Origin: Bradyrhizobium campsiandrae
Lineage (GTDB): Bacteria > Pseudomonadota > Alphaproteobacteria > Rhizobiales > Xanthobacteraceae
Reading direction: 5' to 3'
Assembly: GCF_014529705.1 (NCBI RefSeq)
Contig: NZ_JAANIH010000015.1
Coordinates: 21,001-85,000 of the forward strand
DNA: 64,000 nt
Under the pieces are notes generated by a model. That model was given only the letters and a program-made list of their open reading frames with translations, was not told the origin of the DNA and did no database searches. The position numbers and the translations under genes were made by a program. This document shows, piece by piece, positions 34,457-44,038 of the stretch; positions within the stretch are counted from its first letter, which is position 1, and each line of letters starts with the position of its first letter.

Positions 34457-37099
34457 TTGAACGGCGTCACCCCCGGCCCGTCAGACCCGATCCGCGATGG
34501 CGAGGCTCTATCGCGGTTGAAGCTGACGCAGGCCCTCGAGCGTTCCACTTATGCCATCGCGTGGGAGCGTGCCTGGCCTGCTCTGGCACGTGTTCTGACC
34601 GTGATCGGCCTGTTTCTCGTGGTGTCCTGGGCCGGCCTCTGGCTGGCGCTGCCCTTTGTCGCTCGTGCCCTCGGCCTCGTCATTTTTGCAGGGCTTGCCG
34701 CCGGTGCCCTGTTCCCGCTGGTTCGTTTTCGCTGGCCGAGCCGCGAAGAGGCGCTCGCCCGGCTCGACCGCGGTTCGGGCATCCGCCACCGCCCGGCGAC
34801 CACGCTCACGGACACGCTGACGTCTCAGGACCCGGTCGCGCAGGCGCTCTGGCAGGCGCAGCGCGAGCGCACGCTGGCCTCGCTCAAGCGCATCCGTGCC
34901 GGGTTGCCGCACCCGCGCCTCGCCATCCACGATCCCTGGGCGCTGCGCGCGCTGGTGATGGTGATGCTGGTCGCGACCTTCTTTGCCGCCGGCGACGAGC
35001 GCGCCTTGCGGCTGGGGGCTGCCTTCGACTGGAACGGCGTGCTGGCGCCGACCAATGTCCGCGTCGACGCCTGGGTCACGCCGCCGCTCTACACCGGCAA
35101 GCCGCCGGTGATCCTGTCGGCCGCCAACAAGGAGGCCGCCGCGCTTCCCGCGAGCGGTCCGCTGGCCGTTCCCGCCGGTTCGACCCTGATCGTGCGCTCC
35201 TCCGGCGGCAGCTTGGATGTCCTGACCTCCGGTGGTCTTAAGGAAGTCGCGCCAACAGAGGCCACCCCCCAGGGGACCAACGAGAAGCATTTTACCATCA
35301 CCGGTGACGGCACCGCGCATGTCCGCGCGCCCTCCGGCCAGCCGCAATGGGCTTTTGCGGCGACGCCGGACCGGCCGCCGACGATCGCGCTCGCCAAGGA
35401 TCCGGAGCGTCAGGCGCGCGGCGCGCTGCAGCTGGTCTACAAGATCGAGGACGATTACGGCGTCACCGGCGCCGAGGCGCAGGTCGCCGCGCGCATCGCC
35501 GATGCGGGCAAGGACGGCGACGGCAAGAGCGAAAACAAAAGCGATAACAAGACCGCGGCGCGTCCGCTGTTCCAGCCGCCGCACTTCCCGCTGGTGCTGC
35601 CGAATGCGCGCACCCGCAACGGTGTCGGCCAGACGGTGAAGGATCTCAGCGAGGATCCCTATGCCGGCGCCGATGTCACGCTGACGCTGACCGCCAAGGA
35701 CGAAGCCGGCAACGAGGCGAAAAGCGAACCGTTCAACATGCGCCTGCCCGAGCGGCTCTTCACCAAGCCGCTCGCGCGCGCACTGATCGAGCAGCGCCGC
35801 ATCCTCGCGCTCGACGCCAACAGGAATTCCGACGTCTATACCGCGCTCGACGCCCTGATGATCGCGCCCGAACTGTTCACGCAGGAGGCCGGGCAATATC
35901 TCGGCCTCTACAGCGTTGCGCGCCAGCTCGAGGCGGCGCGCACCGATGACGCGTTGCGCGAGGTCGTGGCGAGCCTGTGGGCGCTTGCGGTGACGATCGA
36001 GGACGGCAACATCTCCGACGTCGAGAAAGCGTTGCGCGCGGCGCAGGATGCGCTGAAGCAGGCGCTCGAGCGTGGTGCCAGCGACGAGGAGATCAAGAAG
36101 CTGACGCAGGATCTGCGTGCTGCGCTGGACAATTTCATGCGCCAGCTCGCCGAGCAGTTCCGCAACAACAAGGATGCGCAAAATCTCGCGCGGCCGCTCG
36201 ACCCGAACACCAAGATCCTGCGCCAGCAGGACCTGCAGAACATGATCGACCGCATGGAGCGCCTGTCGCGCTCCGGCGACAAGGATGCGGCCAAGCAGCT
36301 GCTCGACCAGCTCCAGCAGATGCTGGAGGGGCTGCAGATGGCGCAGCCGGGACAATCCGGCGAGAGCGACATGGAGCAGGCGCTCAACGAGCTCGGCGAC
36401 ATGATCCGCAAGCAGCAGCAATTGCGCGACAAGACCTACAAGCAGGGTCAGGACTCCCGGCGCGATCGCATGCGCGGCAAGCAGCAGCCGGGCGACCAGT
36501 CGATGTCGGATCTGCAGCAGGACCAGCAGGCGCTGCGCGACCGCCTGAAGAAGCTCCAGGACGAAATGGCCAAGCGCGGCCTTTCCCAGAAGGGCCAGAA
36601 AGGCCAGCCGGGACAGAAGGGCCAGCAGGGCCAGCCAGGCGACCAGGGGCAGTCCGGCCAGGACGGCGATCAGGACGCTGACCAGGGTGATGACGACGGC
36701 GGGCTCGATTCGGCCGACAGCGCCATGGGCGATGCCGGCTCGAAGCTCGGCGATGGCAATGCCGACGGTGCCGTGGACTCCCAGGGCAAGGCGCTGGATG
36801 CGATGCGCAAGGGTGCGCAGAAGATGGCCGAGGCGATGCAGCAGGGTGACGGCGACGGCCAGGGCGATGGTCCCGGCAATCGCGCAGGGCGCCAGCAGAG
36901 CGGCGGCAATCAGACCGACCCGCTCGGACGCCCGCTGCATGGCCGCGAATTCGGCGACGATTATACGGTCAAGATCCCCGGCGAGATCGACGTCCAGCGC
37001 GTGCGCCGCATCCTCGAAGAGCTCCGCCGCCGCCTCGGCGACCCCTCGCGCCCGCAGATCGAGCTCGACTATATCGAGCGGCTGCTGAAGGATTTTTGA
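34457..37099 (+). CDS. TIGR02302-family membrane protein
   Basis: An 880-residue protein of unknown function. Three hydrophobic segments lie near residues 45-65, 70-90 and 170-185; a large periplasmic beta-rich part follows; about 500-700 is helical and Gln-rich. Residues about 705-760 form a low-complexity QKGQPG-type collagen-like tract, then an acidic DGD tract. The C-terminus has a conserved GREFGDDYTVKIPGEIDVQR motif. The TTG start has GGAG 8 bases upstream. Family members are restricted to alphaproteobacteria as far as I know. Confidence 0.85.
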   Translation: MNGVTPGPSDPIRDGEALSRLKLTQALERSTYAIAWERAWPALARVLTVIGLFLVVSWAGLWLALPFVARALGLVIFAGLAAGALFPLVRFRWPSREEALARLDRGSGIRHRPATTLTDTLTSQDPVAQALWQAQRERTLASLKRIRAGLPHPRLAIHDPWALRALVMVMLVATFFAAGDERALRLGAAFDWNGVLAPTNVRVDAWVTPPLYTGKPPVILSAANKEAAALPASGPLAVPAGSTLIVRSSGGSLDVLTSGGLKEVAPTEATPQGTNEKHFTITGDGTAHVRAPSGQPQWAFAATPDRPPTIALAKDPERQARGALQLVYKIEDDYGVTGAEAQVAARIADAGKDGDGKSENKSDNKTAARPLFQPPHFPLVLPNARTRNGVGQTVKDLSEDPYAGADVTLTLTAKDEAGNEAKSEPFNMRLPERLFTKPLARALIEQRRILALDANRNSDVYTALDALMIAPELFTQEAGQYLGLYSVARQLEAARTDDALREVVASLWALAVTIEDGNISDVEKALRAAQDALKQALERGASDEEIKKLTQDLRAALDNFMRQLAEQFRNNKDAQNLARPLDPNTKILRQQDLQNMIDRMERLSRSGDKDAAKQLLDQLQQMLEGLQMAQPGQSGESDMEQALNELGDMIRKQQQLRDKTYKQGQDSRRDRMRGKQQPGDQSMSDLQQDQQALRDRLKKLQDEMAKRGLSQKGQKGQPGQKGQQGQPGDQGQSGQDGDQDADQGDDDGGLDSADSAMGDAGSKLGDGNADGAVDSQGKALDAMRKGAQKMAEAMQQGDGDGQGDGPGNRAGRQQSGGNQTDPLGRPLHGREFGDDYTVKIPGEIDVQRVRRILEELRRRLGDPSRPQIELDYIERLLKDF

Positions 37100-37125
37100 G
37101 GCTCGGCTCTCGCCTCATTCTCCGT

Positions 37126-37310
37126 CATTGCGAGCGCAGCGAAGCAATCCAGAATCTCTCTGCGAAGGGTTTCCATAACCGTCACCCTGAGGTGCTCGCC
37201 TCTTCGGCGAGCCTCGAAGGGCGACGGCCCCGCTGCATCGGGGCCGTGCATCCTTCGAGGCTCCCGTCGCGATGCTTTCGCATCGCGCCTCTCGCACCTC
37301 AGGATGACGG
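37126..37310. repeat. Composite palindromic repeat block
   Basis: It opens with CATTGCGAGCGCAGCGAAGC, a repeat unit common in this group. Then CCGTCACCCTGAGGTGC (37179-37195) is inverted at 37294-37310, enclosing a GCCTCGAAGGGCGACGGCCCC stem with a GCATCGGGGCC partner and a GCGATGC/GCATCGC hairpin. It fills most of the gap between convergent genes. Confidence 0.8.
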
Positions 37311-37335
37311 ATCGAGCCGCAATTGCAGTTGAGCG

Positions 37336-37710
37336 TCAGCCCTTCTTCGCCGCCAGCGCATCTGCCACCGCCGTGCGGATATCCGCGACCGAGAACGGCT
37401 TGGTCACGACGTCATGCACCAACGCGTTCAAATTCGAGGCGCGCTCGCGCTGGTCGGCAAAGCCGGTCATCAAGAGAATGGTCAGGTCGGGAAAGTCGCG
37501 CGCGGCGGAGAGTGCCAGCGCGATGCCGTCCATGACCGGCATCTGGATGTCGGTCAGCAGCAGATCGAACGCGCCGTCCTCGCGGGTCAGGATCTCCAGC
37601 GCCTCGGCGCCGTCCTGCGCGGTGACGGTCTCGTGGCCGTCCATGGCGATGGCGCGCGCCACCAGCTGGCGCATCGAATCCTCATCATCGGCGATCAAGA
37701 CTTTTGGCAT
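37336..37710 (-). CDS. Single-domain response regulator (CpdR-like)
   Basis: A 124-residue receiver with no output domain. Acidic pocket ADDED, phospho-Asp in LLTDIQMPVMDG, Thr in LLMTGFAD, Lys in VTKPFS. It resembles CpdR, the ClpXP adaptor of alphaproteobacterial cell-cycle control, in length and in ILLMTGFA, but related chemotaxis-type receivers cannot be excluded. 37 bases separate it from the upstream zinc-ribbon gene on the same strand. Confidence 0.82.
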   Translation of the reverse strand: MPKVLIADDEDSMRQLVARAIAMDGHETVTAQDGAEALEILTREDGAFDLLLTDIQMPVMDGIALALSAARDFPDLTILLMTGFADQRERASNLNALVHDVVTKPFSVADIRTAVADALAAKKG

Positions 37711-37747
37711 GGGACCAACCCTCCCCTGCGGATGCTACGGCGGCCGA

Positions 37748-38626
37748 TTATACGCTGCCGCCGGCAATGTCGCGCCGGTTGAAGAAGCGAACGTCGATAT
37801 TGCGGCCTTCCGGCGGCGGCGAGGCCAGGCGCGAGCGGAAGAAGGCGCGCTCGCCAGGTTGCAGCACGGTTTGCTCGAGCACCGAATTCCAGGCGTAGAT
37901 TTCGGCGCCTTGCGCGTCACGCACGGCAAAACGCAGCCGCGGAATATCGAGCGGCTTCTTGCCCTGGCCGACGATGACGCCCTCGATCACCAGCACCTGC
38001 TTACCGTCAACAGTCTCGGTCGAGAGCTTGACGTCCTTGAAGGCGAGGCCGCGCAGGTTCACCTCCAGACCGACGATCTTGTAGAAAGCCGCCGTCTGCG
38101 GCAGCAGGCGGACCACGTCGCCGCGCCAGATCACCAGCGCCAGCACCAGCGCGCCCATGGCAGCGCATGCGGTCGGCAGGCCGAAATAGGATTTTCGTCC
38201 GGCGACGGCCGGAACCGGCCGGCTGACTTTTGCCCCGCGGCGGCTGAACAGCCCTCGGAACCAGGATTGGTGCTGCGCGCCGACGACTTCTTCCTCGGCC
38301 GCCCGGGCCGCCGCTGACCACTCGTCCTCCGCCTCCGCGCTGTCCTCGCTCGGCCAGTCGCTTGCAATGGAGGGACTGTCGACCACAGGCGTCTCCGCGG
38401 CCGCGTCATCCTTGGCATAGCTGTTCCACTGCTCGGCAAGGTCGGATTGGTCGTCGGCCTGGTTGGCTGCGGCCATGGCCGGCACCACCGCCTCCTCGAT
38501 CGCGTCCTCGGGGCGCGCCATCCAGGTTTCCTTGCAGCGGGAGCAACGGACCGTACGCCCGTTGGCCCCGAGGCTCGCAAGCTTGATGGCGTAGGATGTC
38601 GTACAATGCGGGCAGACGATGTGCAT
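37748..38626 (-). CDS. Zinc-ribbon membrane protein (MJ0042 type)
   Basis: A 292-residue protein. The N-terminal zinc ribbon has CPHC and CSRC (MHIVCPHCTTSYAI; GRTVRCSRCKETW). An acidic linker follows, then one membrane helix (ACAAMGALVLALVIW, near 170) and a C-terminal periplasmic beta-rich domain (DUF3426-like: LEVNLRGLAFKDV, VIEGVIVGQGKKPLDIP). Role unknown. ATG at 38626 starts the ribbon. It is divergent from ftsE. Confidence 0.85.
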   Translation of the reverse strand: MHIVCPHCTTSYAIKLASLGANGRTVRCSRCKETWMARPEDAIEEAVVPAMAAANQADDQSDLAEQWNSYAKDDAAAETPVVDSPSIASDWPSEDSAEAEDEWSAAARAAEEEVVGAQHQSWFRGLFSRRGAKVSRPVPAVAGRKSYFGLPTACAAMGALVLALVIWRGDVVRLLPQTAAFYKIVGLEVNLRGLAFKDVKLSTETVDGKQVLVIEGVIVGQGKKPLDIPRLRFAVRDAQGAEIYAWNSVLEQTVLQPGERAFFRSRLASPPPEGRNIDVRFFNRRDIAGGSV

Positions 38627-38842
38627 GGACGGGCCTCGACGATGGCCTTGTCGCGCGGAACCGGGCGCCAAGGTACTCCTGAGCAGGGTACTCCCGAGAA
38701 GGGACTTCTAAGGATGCTGCCGGGAATGCTACAGGGCGACCGTTAACGAACCGGAAACCATAACGGTCGCACAACCCCCTGATCGCATGCGGCGAAACCT
38801 CGCTGGCGGTGCGGTTTACGTCCCTCTCGAACGGAGCTGAGC

Positions 38843-39502
38843 TTGGTTCGGTTCGAAAATGTCGGATTGCGTTACGGCCTCGGGCCGGAGATCCTGCGCG
38901 ACCTCACTTTCCAGATCCCGGCGCATTCCTTCCAGTTCCTCACCGGTCCGTCCGGCGCCGGCAAGACGTCGCTGTTGCGCCTGTTGTTCCTGTCGCACCG
39001 GCCGACGCGCGGCCTCGTCAATCTGTTCGGCCATGACGTCTCCCAGCTCGGCAAGGACGAGATTGCCGACTTGCGAAAGCGCATCGGCATCGTGCTGCAG
39101 GACTTCCGCCTGCTCGACCACATGACGACCTATGAGAACGTCGCGCTGCCGTTCCGCGTCATGGGCCGCAGCGAATCCAGCTATCGCAAGGAAGTCATCG
39201 ACCTCCTGCGCTGGGTCGGCCTCGGCGACCGCATGGATGCGCTGCCGCCGATCCTGTCCGGCGGCGAGAAGCAGCGCGCGGCGATCGCGCGCGCCGTGAT
39301 CTCGCGGCCGCAATTGTTGCTCGCGGACGAGCCGACCGGCAGTGTCGATCCGACGCTCGGACGGCGCCTGCTGCGCCTCTTCATCGAGCTCAACAAGTCG
39401 GGCACAGCCGTGATCATCGCCACCCACGACATCGCGCTGATGGACCAGTACGAAGCGCGCCGCTTCGTGCTGCATCAGGGACGGCTGCACGTCTATGAGT
39501 AG
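38843..39502 (+). CDS. Cell-division ATP-binding protein FtsE
   Basis: A 219-residue ABC ATPase. Walker A GPSGAGKTS, signature LSGGEKQRAAIARA, Walker B LLLADEPTG, switch His in TAVIIATHDIAL. FtsE with FtsX controls periplasmic cell-wall hydrolases at the division site. The TTG start has GGAG 7 bases upstream. The end overlaps ftsX by 8 bases. Confidence 0.95.
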   Translation: MVRFENVGLRYGLGPEILRDLTFQIPAHSFQFLTGPSGAGKTSLLRLLFLSHRPTRGLVNLFGHDVSQLGKDEIADLRKRIGIVLQDFRLLDHMTTYENVALPFRVMGRSESSYRKEVIDLLRWVGLGDRMDALPPILSGGEKQRAAIARAVISRPQLLLADEPTGSVDPTLGRRLLRLFIELNKSGTAVIIATHDIALMDQYEARRFVLHQGRLHVYE

Positions 39503-40463
39503 GCCAGATGAGCGCGGCGTGTTGGTCGACCTCGGACAGGAGCGTCCGCCGCTGCCGGCCAAGGCGCGCAATCTGTCGCCGATCGTGCCGCGCGCCTCGA
39601 TCCACGGCCGCGCGCTGGTCGCCGTCGTCGCCATCATGACCTTCCTCGCCTCGATGACGACGGGCGCGGTGCTGCTGGTGAGCGCCTCCGCCGCGGAGTG
39701 GCAGTCGGAGGTCGCCAGCGAAATTACCATCCAGGTGCGTCCGCAATCCGGACGCGACATCGAGCGCGACACCGCTGCCGTCATCGAGGCGATGCGCGCG
39801 CAAGCCGGGATCGTCGAGGTCAAGCCCTTCACCAAGGAGGAGAGCGGCAAGCTGCTCGAGCCCTGGCTCGGCACCGGGCTGTCGATGGACGATCTGCCGG
39901 TGCCGCGCATGATCATCGCGCGCGTGCAGCCGGGCACGGTGCTCGATCTCGCTGCCTTGCGCGCACGCGTGACGCAGGTGGCGCCGAGCGCCAGCGTCGA
40001 CGATCATCGCGCCTGGATCGAACGGATGCGCTCGATGACGAACGCCACGGTCTTCGCCGGCATCGGCATTCTCGCGCTCGTCATCGTCGCGACGATCATC
40101 TCGGTCTCGTTCGCGACCCGCGGTGCGATGGCGGCGAACCGTCCGATCGTCGAGGTGCTGCATTTCGTCGGCGCCGGCGACCGCTACATCGCCAATCACT
40201 TCCTGCGGCATTTCCTCAGGCTCGGCCTCGAAGGCGGCGTCATCGGCGGCGGCGTCGCGATGCTGCTGTTCGGCTTCTCCGAGTCGATCGCCGGCTGGTT
40301 TTCCGGCACGCCCGTCGGCGATCAATTTGCCGCGCTGCTCGGCACCTTCTCGCTGCGGCCCTCCGGCTATGTGGTGCTCGCGGTGCAGGCGGTGCTGATC
40401 GGCGCCATCACCGCCGTCGCCTCGCGCCAGACCCTGTTCGCGACGCTGAATGACGTGGATTGA
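39495..40463 (+). CDS. Cell-division protein FtsX
   Basis: A 322-residue ABC-type membrane subunit. Four helices: about 48-68, and three after residue 190 (FAGIGILALVIVATIISVSF; LRLGLEGGVIGGGVAML; VVLAVQAVLIGAI). The periplasmic loop (70-185) contains the FtsX fold that binds activators (SEITIQVRPQSGRD). The ATG lies inside the end of ftsE, so the two are co-translated. Confidence 0.93.
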   Translation: MSRPDERGVLVDLGQERPPLPAKARNLSPIVPRASIHGRALVAVVAIMTFLASMTTGAVLLVSASAAEWQSEVASEITIQVRPQSGRDIERDTAAVIEAMRAQAGIVEVKPFTKEESGKLLEPWLGTGLSMDDLPVPRMIIARVQPGTVLDLAALRARVTQVAPSASVDDHRAWIERMRSMTNATVFAGIGILALVIVATIISVSFATRGAMAANRPIVEVLHFVGAGDRYIANHFLRHFLRLGLEGGVIGGGVAMLLFGFSESIAGWFSGTPVGDQFAALLGTFSLRPSGYVVLAVQAVLIGAITAVASRQTLFATLNDVD

Positions 40464-40535
40464 GCCCGAGAAACCGGACTCCACTTCGCCTCAAAACGTC
40501 TTAAAATCATCCGGGGAAGGGATCACCGCCATCAC

Positions 40536-41240
40536 ATGACCTCGCCGACCGTCGATCGATCGCCGAAACTGCCGCGCGGCTGGCTCCGCGCGACCGTCGT
40601 GTCGACGATCGCGTTCGCCTTTGTCGGCGCGGCGGCAGGTTTCGTCGCGTTCCTGTCGCAATTGCGCGGCGCCGAGATCGCCCCCAGCCGCAAGGCCGAT
40701 GGCATTGTGGTCCTGACCGGCGGCTCCTCGCGGGTGTCGGACGCGATGGAGCTGCTGGCGGCCGGCTACGGCAGGCGGCTGCTGATCTCGGGCGTGCACC
40801 CGACCTCGACCGCGAGCGACATCTCCCGGACGCTGCCGGAGAACCAGTCCTTCATGGCCTGCTGCGTCGATCTCGACCGCACCGCGCTCACGACCCGCGG
40901 CAACGCGGCGGAGGCGCGGCGCTGGGCCGAGGGGCGCGGCTTCAAATCGCTGATCGTGGTCACCTCGAACTATCACATGCCGCGCGCGCTGGTCGAATTC
41001 TCGCACGCGATGCCCCAGACCGAGTTGATCCCGTTCGCCGTGGTCGGCGACAAATGGCGCGAGGAGCCGTGGTGGACCTCGGCCTCGACGCTGCGGCTGC
41101 TCCTGTCCGAATATGTCAAGTACATCGCCGCCGAGCTCAGGGTACGGCTGGAAGATTTCGGCATTGACCTTTCTCCCGAGATGTCGGAGCAGCCTCTCGG
41201 CCTGCAATCCAAGCGGCCTGCCACCGCACAGGCCAATTGA
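40536..41240 (+). CDS. YdcF/SanA family envelope protein
   Basis: A 234-residue protein with an N-terminal signal anchor (about 20-42) and a DUF218 domain: GIVVLTGGSSRVSDAMELL, GRRLLISGVHP, TTRGNAAEARRWA, LIVVTSNYHMPRALVEF. The family is tied to envelope integrity (ElyC, SanA) but its reaction is unknown. It lies 72 bases after ftsX and 25 before plsC, so an ftsEX-ydcF-plsC unit is likely. Confidence 0.9.
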   Translation: MTSPTVDRSPKLPRGWLRATVVSTIAFAFVGAAAGFVAFLSQLRGAEIAPSRKADGIVVLTGGSSRVSDAMELLAAGYGRRLLISGVHPTSTASDISRTLPENQSFMACCVDLDRTALTTRGNAAEARRWAEGRGFKSLIVVTSNYHMPRALVEFSHAMPQTELIPFAVVGDKWREEPWWTSASTLRLLLSEYVKYIAAELRVRLEDFGIDLSPEMSEQPLGLQSKRPATAQAN

Positions 41241-41265
41241 CCGGGCCAAGTCCAACGGATCCGCG

Positions 41266-42036
41266 ATGTTTCTGATTTTCCTGCGTTCGCTCGTCTTCAA
41301 CGTGCTGTTCTACACCGTGCTGGTGTGCCTCGCGATCGTGGCGCTTCCGACCTTCGCGCTGCCGCCGCGCGCGATGTTGACGGTTGCCCAATGGTGGGCG
41401 AAGGCGACGCTGTTTCTGATGCGCGTGGTCTGCAACATCAGGGTCGAATTCCGTGGGCAGGAGAAGATTCCGGCAGGACCGCTGGTGATCGTGGCAAAGC
41501 ACCAGTCGTTCTTTGAGACCTTCGTGCTGCCGGGCTTCTTCGTCAGGCCGATCTTCATCCTCAAGCGCCAGCTCATGCAGATTCCGGTGTTCGGCCAATT
41601 CCTGGTCAAGACCGGGATGATCGCGATCGACCGCAATGCGGGCGTGAAGGCGCTGCTCGACATGACCCGTCGCGCGCGCGAGGCGGTGCGCACCGGCGGC
41701 CAGCTCGTCATCTTTCCCGAAGGCACGCGCCGAGCACCGGGTGCGCCGCCGGACTACAAGACCGGCTTTGCGCAGATCTATTCGTCCTGCGGCGTGCAGT
41801 GCCTACCCGTCGCGCTGAATTCCGGCCTGTTCTGGCCGCGGCGCACCTTCATGCGCTATCCCGGCACGTTGGTGGTGGAGTTCCTCGATCCGCTGCCGCC
41901 GGGCCTGCCCAAGGACGAGTTTCTCACCCGCGTGCAGGCGGCGATCGAAGACGCCACAGGCCGCCTCGTCGAAGCGGGGCGCGAGCAGCAGGAACAGTTG
42001 ATCGGTTCGGCGCCGAGCTACGCGGCCTCTGGCTAG
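41266..42036 (+). CDS. 1-acyl-sn-glycerol-3-phosphate acyltransferase (PlsC)
   Basis: A 256-residue inner-membrane acyltransferase. One hydrophobic helix near 8-30. The catalytic block is KHQSFFETF, with Glu where many family members have Asp (HX4D), as often in alphaproteobacteria. FPEGTRRAPG is the phosphate-binding motif. It makes phosphatidic acid. ATG at 41266; the 3' end overlaps the convergent ChaC gene by 4 bases. Confidence 0.93.
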   Translation: MFLIFLRSLVFNVLFYTVLVCLAIVALPTFALPPRAMLTVAQWWAKATLFLMRVVCNIRVEFRGQEKIPAGPLVIVAKHQSFFETFVLPGFFVRPIFILKRQLMQIPVFGQFLVKTGMIAIDRNAGVKALLDMTRRAREAVRTGGQLVIFPEGTRRAPGAPPDYKTGFAQIYSSCGVQCLPVALNSGLFWPRRTFMRYPGTLVVEFLDPLPPGLPKDEFLTRVQAAIEDATGRLVEAGREQQEQLIGSAPSYAASG

Positions 42037-42644
42037 CGGCCGTCACTGTTGTCGTCAGGCGCCTGTGCGTGCGGCAAATGCGCATCGCCATGCAGCATCA
42101 TTGCGAGCTGATGCAATTGCGTGTCGCGAAAGCCTTCGGCCTCGATCGCCTTCACGGTCGCCGTGACATAGTCGCGGTTGGCGCCCGATTGACCATGGCC
42201 TTGAAGCACATGGCGATGCTGCTCGGCGAGCGACAGCCGGCCGGCATATTGCACATGGCCGCGGTCGACGACATAGGCGAGCGCCGAGACGCGCTCGCGC
42301 GCTTCATTCTCCAGCCACACCGACCGCATCACCTCGCGATAGACCGACGTCACCTGCTCCCGCGCGCGCAAATACGCGACCACGTCGGCGCGGTTCTTTT
42401 CAGCAACGCGGAATGCGATGCCGCGGCAGGCGCCGCCGCGGTCGAGCCCCAGCACCAGGCCCGGCTGCTCCGGCGTGCCGCGATGCACGAAGGAATAGAC
42501 GCAGAGCGCGCGATGTTCGCCGACCAGCCGCGCCGGGACGCGCTCCTCGAATTCGAAGCCCGGCCGCCACATCAGCGAGCCATAGCCGAACACCCAGAGG
42601 TCGCCCTTGGCTGTGGTGACGGAGGGGAGGGTGATTTCCGACAT
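42033..42644 (-). CDS. Gamma-glutamylcyclotransferase (ChaC type)
   Basis: A 203-residue cytoplasmic enzyme with WVFGYGSLMWRPGFEF (substrate loop), RGTPEQPGLVLGLD, GIAFRV and the conserved YLRAREQVTSVYRE helix. ChaC enzymes release 5-oxoproline from glutathione. The ribosome site is weak; the ATG at 42644 starts the usual N-terminus, with an alternative 12 codons upstream. It is convergent with plsC and divergent from the DUF2125 gene. Confidence 0.87.
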   Translation of the reverse strand: MSEITLPSVTTAKGDLWVFGYGSLMWRPGFEFEERVPARLVGEHRALCVYSFVHRGTPEQPGLVLGLDRGGACRGIAFRVAEKNRADVVAYLRAREQVTSVYREVMRSVWLENEARERVSALAYVVDRGHVQYAGRLSLAEQHRHVLQGHGQSGANRDYVTATVKAIEAEGFRDTQLHQLAMMLHGDAHLPHAQAPDDNSDGR

Positions 42645-42753
42645 TTCGCGCACGGCTACCAGAACGAGGGCGCCAAGCAAGCAAATTCTCGGCCTTTTTT
42701 CGGGGGCCGGCCTCGCTTACATTTGACAAAATCTCCGGCCAAAGGGTCGCCGC

Positions 42754-43938
42754 ATGTCCGATATGACCGTTGCCGCAGGCCGGCGCTCCCGTTGGGGGCT
42801 TTTCATTGCCCCCGTCCTCCTCTTGATCCTTGCGGCCGCCTGGAGCGGCTTCTGGTTCTATGCGGCCTCGCAGGCCGAAGTCGCGGCCGATGCCTGGCGT
42901 GCGCAGGAGGCCAAGGCCGGCCGCATCTATGACTGCGCCAAGCGTTCGATCGCGGGTTTCCCGTTCCGCTTCGAGGTGCAGTGCTCCGGCGCCAGCGTTG
43001 CTCTGGTGTCGCAGAATGCGAGCAAGACGCCGTTCACGGCCAAGCTCGACAACATTCTGGTCGTGGCCCAGGTCTATGATCCAAAACTCGTCATCGCCGA
43101 ATTCTCCGCGCCGGCGACGCTGACCGACGGCGTGACCCAAACCTCCTTCGTGGTGAACTGGAGCAAGGGCCGTAGCAGCGTGGTCGGCCTGCCGGCGGTG
43201 CCGGAGCGCGCTTCGATCGTGTTCGACGATCCCAGCCTCAACAGGCTGGACGGCAGCGTGCAGGTGCCGCTCGCGCGCGCCAAGCAGGTTGAATTGCACG
43301 GGCGCCTCGCCGATGGATCGACATCCACTCATCCTGTCATCGAGACCGTGCTCCACGTCGCGCAAGGCAGTATCCAGGGGGTTCATCCCTTGCTCGCCGA
43401 GCCGTTCGAGGCGGACACACGTGCGAAGATCACGGGGCTCTCCGACCTCACCCCAAAGCCCTGGCCGCAGCGTTTTCGCGAGATCCAGGCCGCCGGCGGT
43501 CATATCGAGATCGTGCAATCGCGCATCCAGCAGGGCGAGATGATCGCGGTGGCGGCCGGCACGCTGGGCCTCTCGGCCAATGGCCGACTGGACGGCGAAC
43601 TGCAGATGACCGTGACCGGCCTCGAGCGCGTCATTCCGGCGCTCGGCATCGAGAAGATGCTGGAAGACGGCGTGCCGCAGGCCACCCTCGATCGGGTCGC
43701 GCCCGGCGTGAAGTCCCAGGACCTCAACAATCTGTTCGGTGCGCTCGACCGCGCCGTCCCCGGCCTCGGCAAGGTCATCAAGCAGAACGCCAATGCGGGC
43801 GTTGCCGCCGGCATCAACTCGATCGGCACCGAGAGCACGCTCGAGGGCAGGAAGGCGAGAAGCTTCCCGCTGAAATTCGTCGACGGCGCCGTGCTGCTCG
43901 GCCCGGTCAAGGTCGGCCAGATTCCGCCGCTGTATTAG
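42754..43938 (+). CDS. DUF2125 family exported protein
   Basis: A 394-residue protein anchored by one N-terminal helix (about 15-37). The family core includes RIYDCAKRSIAGFPFRFEVQCSG, with two conserved Cys, and beta-strand repeats typical of AsmA-like or lipid-transfer folds. DUF2125 proteins are alphaproteobacterial and of unknown function. It is monocistronic and followed by a palindromic repeat. Confidence 0.85.
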   Translation: MSDMTVAAGRRSRWGLFIAPVLLLILAAAWSGFWFYAASQAEVAADAWRAQEAKAGRIYDCAKRSIAGFPFRFEVQCSGASVALVSQNASKTPFTAKLDNILVVAQVYDPKLVIAEFSAPATLTDGVTQTSFVVNWSKGRSSVVGLPAVPERASIVFDDPSLNRLDGSVQVPLARAKQVELHGRLADGSTSTHPVIETVLHVAQGSIQGVHPLLAEPFEADTRAKITGLSDLTPKPWPQRFREIQAAGGHIEIVQSRIQQGEMIAVAAGTLGLSANGRLDGELQMTVTGLERVIPALGIEKMLEDGVPQATLDRVAPGVKSQDLNNLFGALDRAVPGLGKVIKQNANAGVAAGINSIGTESTLEGRKARSFPLKFVDGAVLLGPVKVGQIPPLY

Positions 43939-43952
43939 CCATCGCTGCATCT

Positions 43953-44038
43953 GTAGCCCGGATGGAGCGTAGCGAAATCCGGGGCTATTCATCACGGCTG
44001 ATACTGCCCCGGATTTCGCTACGCTCCATCCAGGCTAC
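43953..44038. repeat. Palindromic repeat, family A copy 1
   Basis: GTAGCCCGGATGGAGCG at the left is inverted at the right end (CGCTCCATCCAGGCTAC), with TAGCGAAATCCGGGG and its complement inside. Two more copies lie at 46258 and 51532. Confidence 0.85.

Noticed and set aside
34508..36940. Long minus-strand frame opposite the TIGR02302 gene
   Set aside because: Antisense shadow of a GC-rich gene; Leu/Arg/Ala repeats, no credible start.
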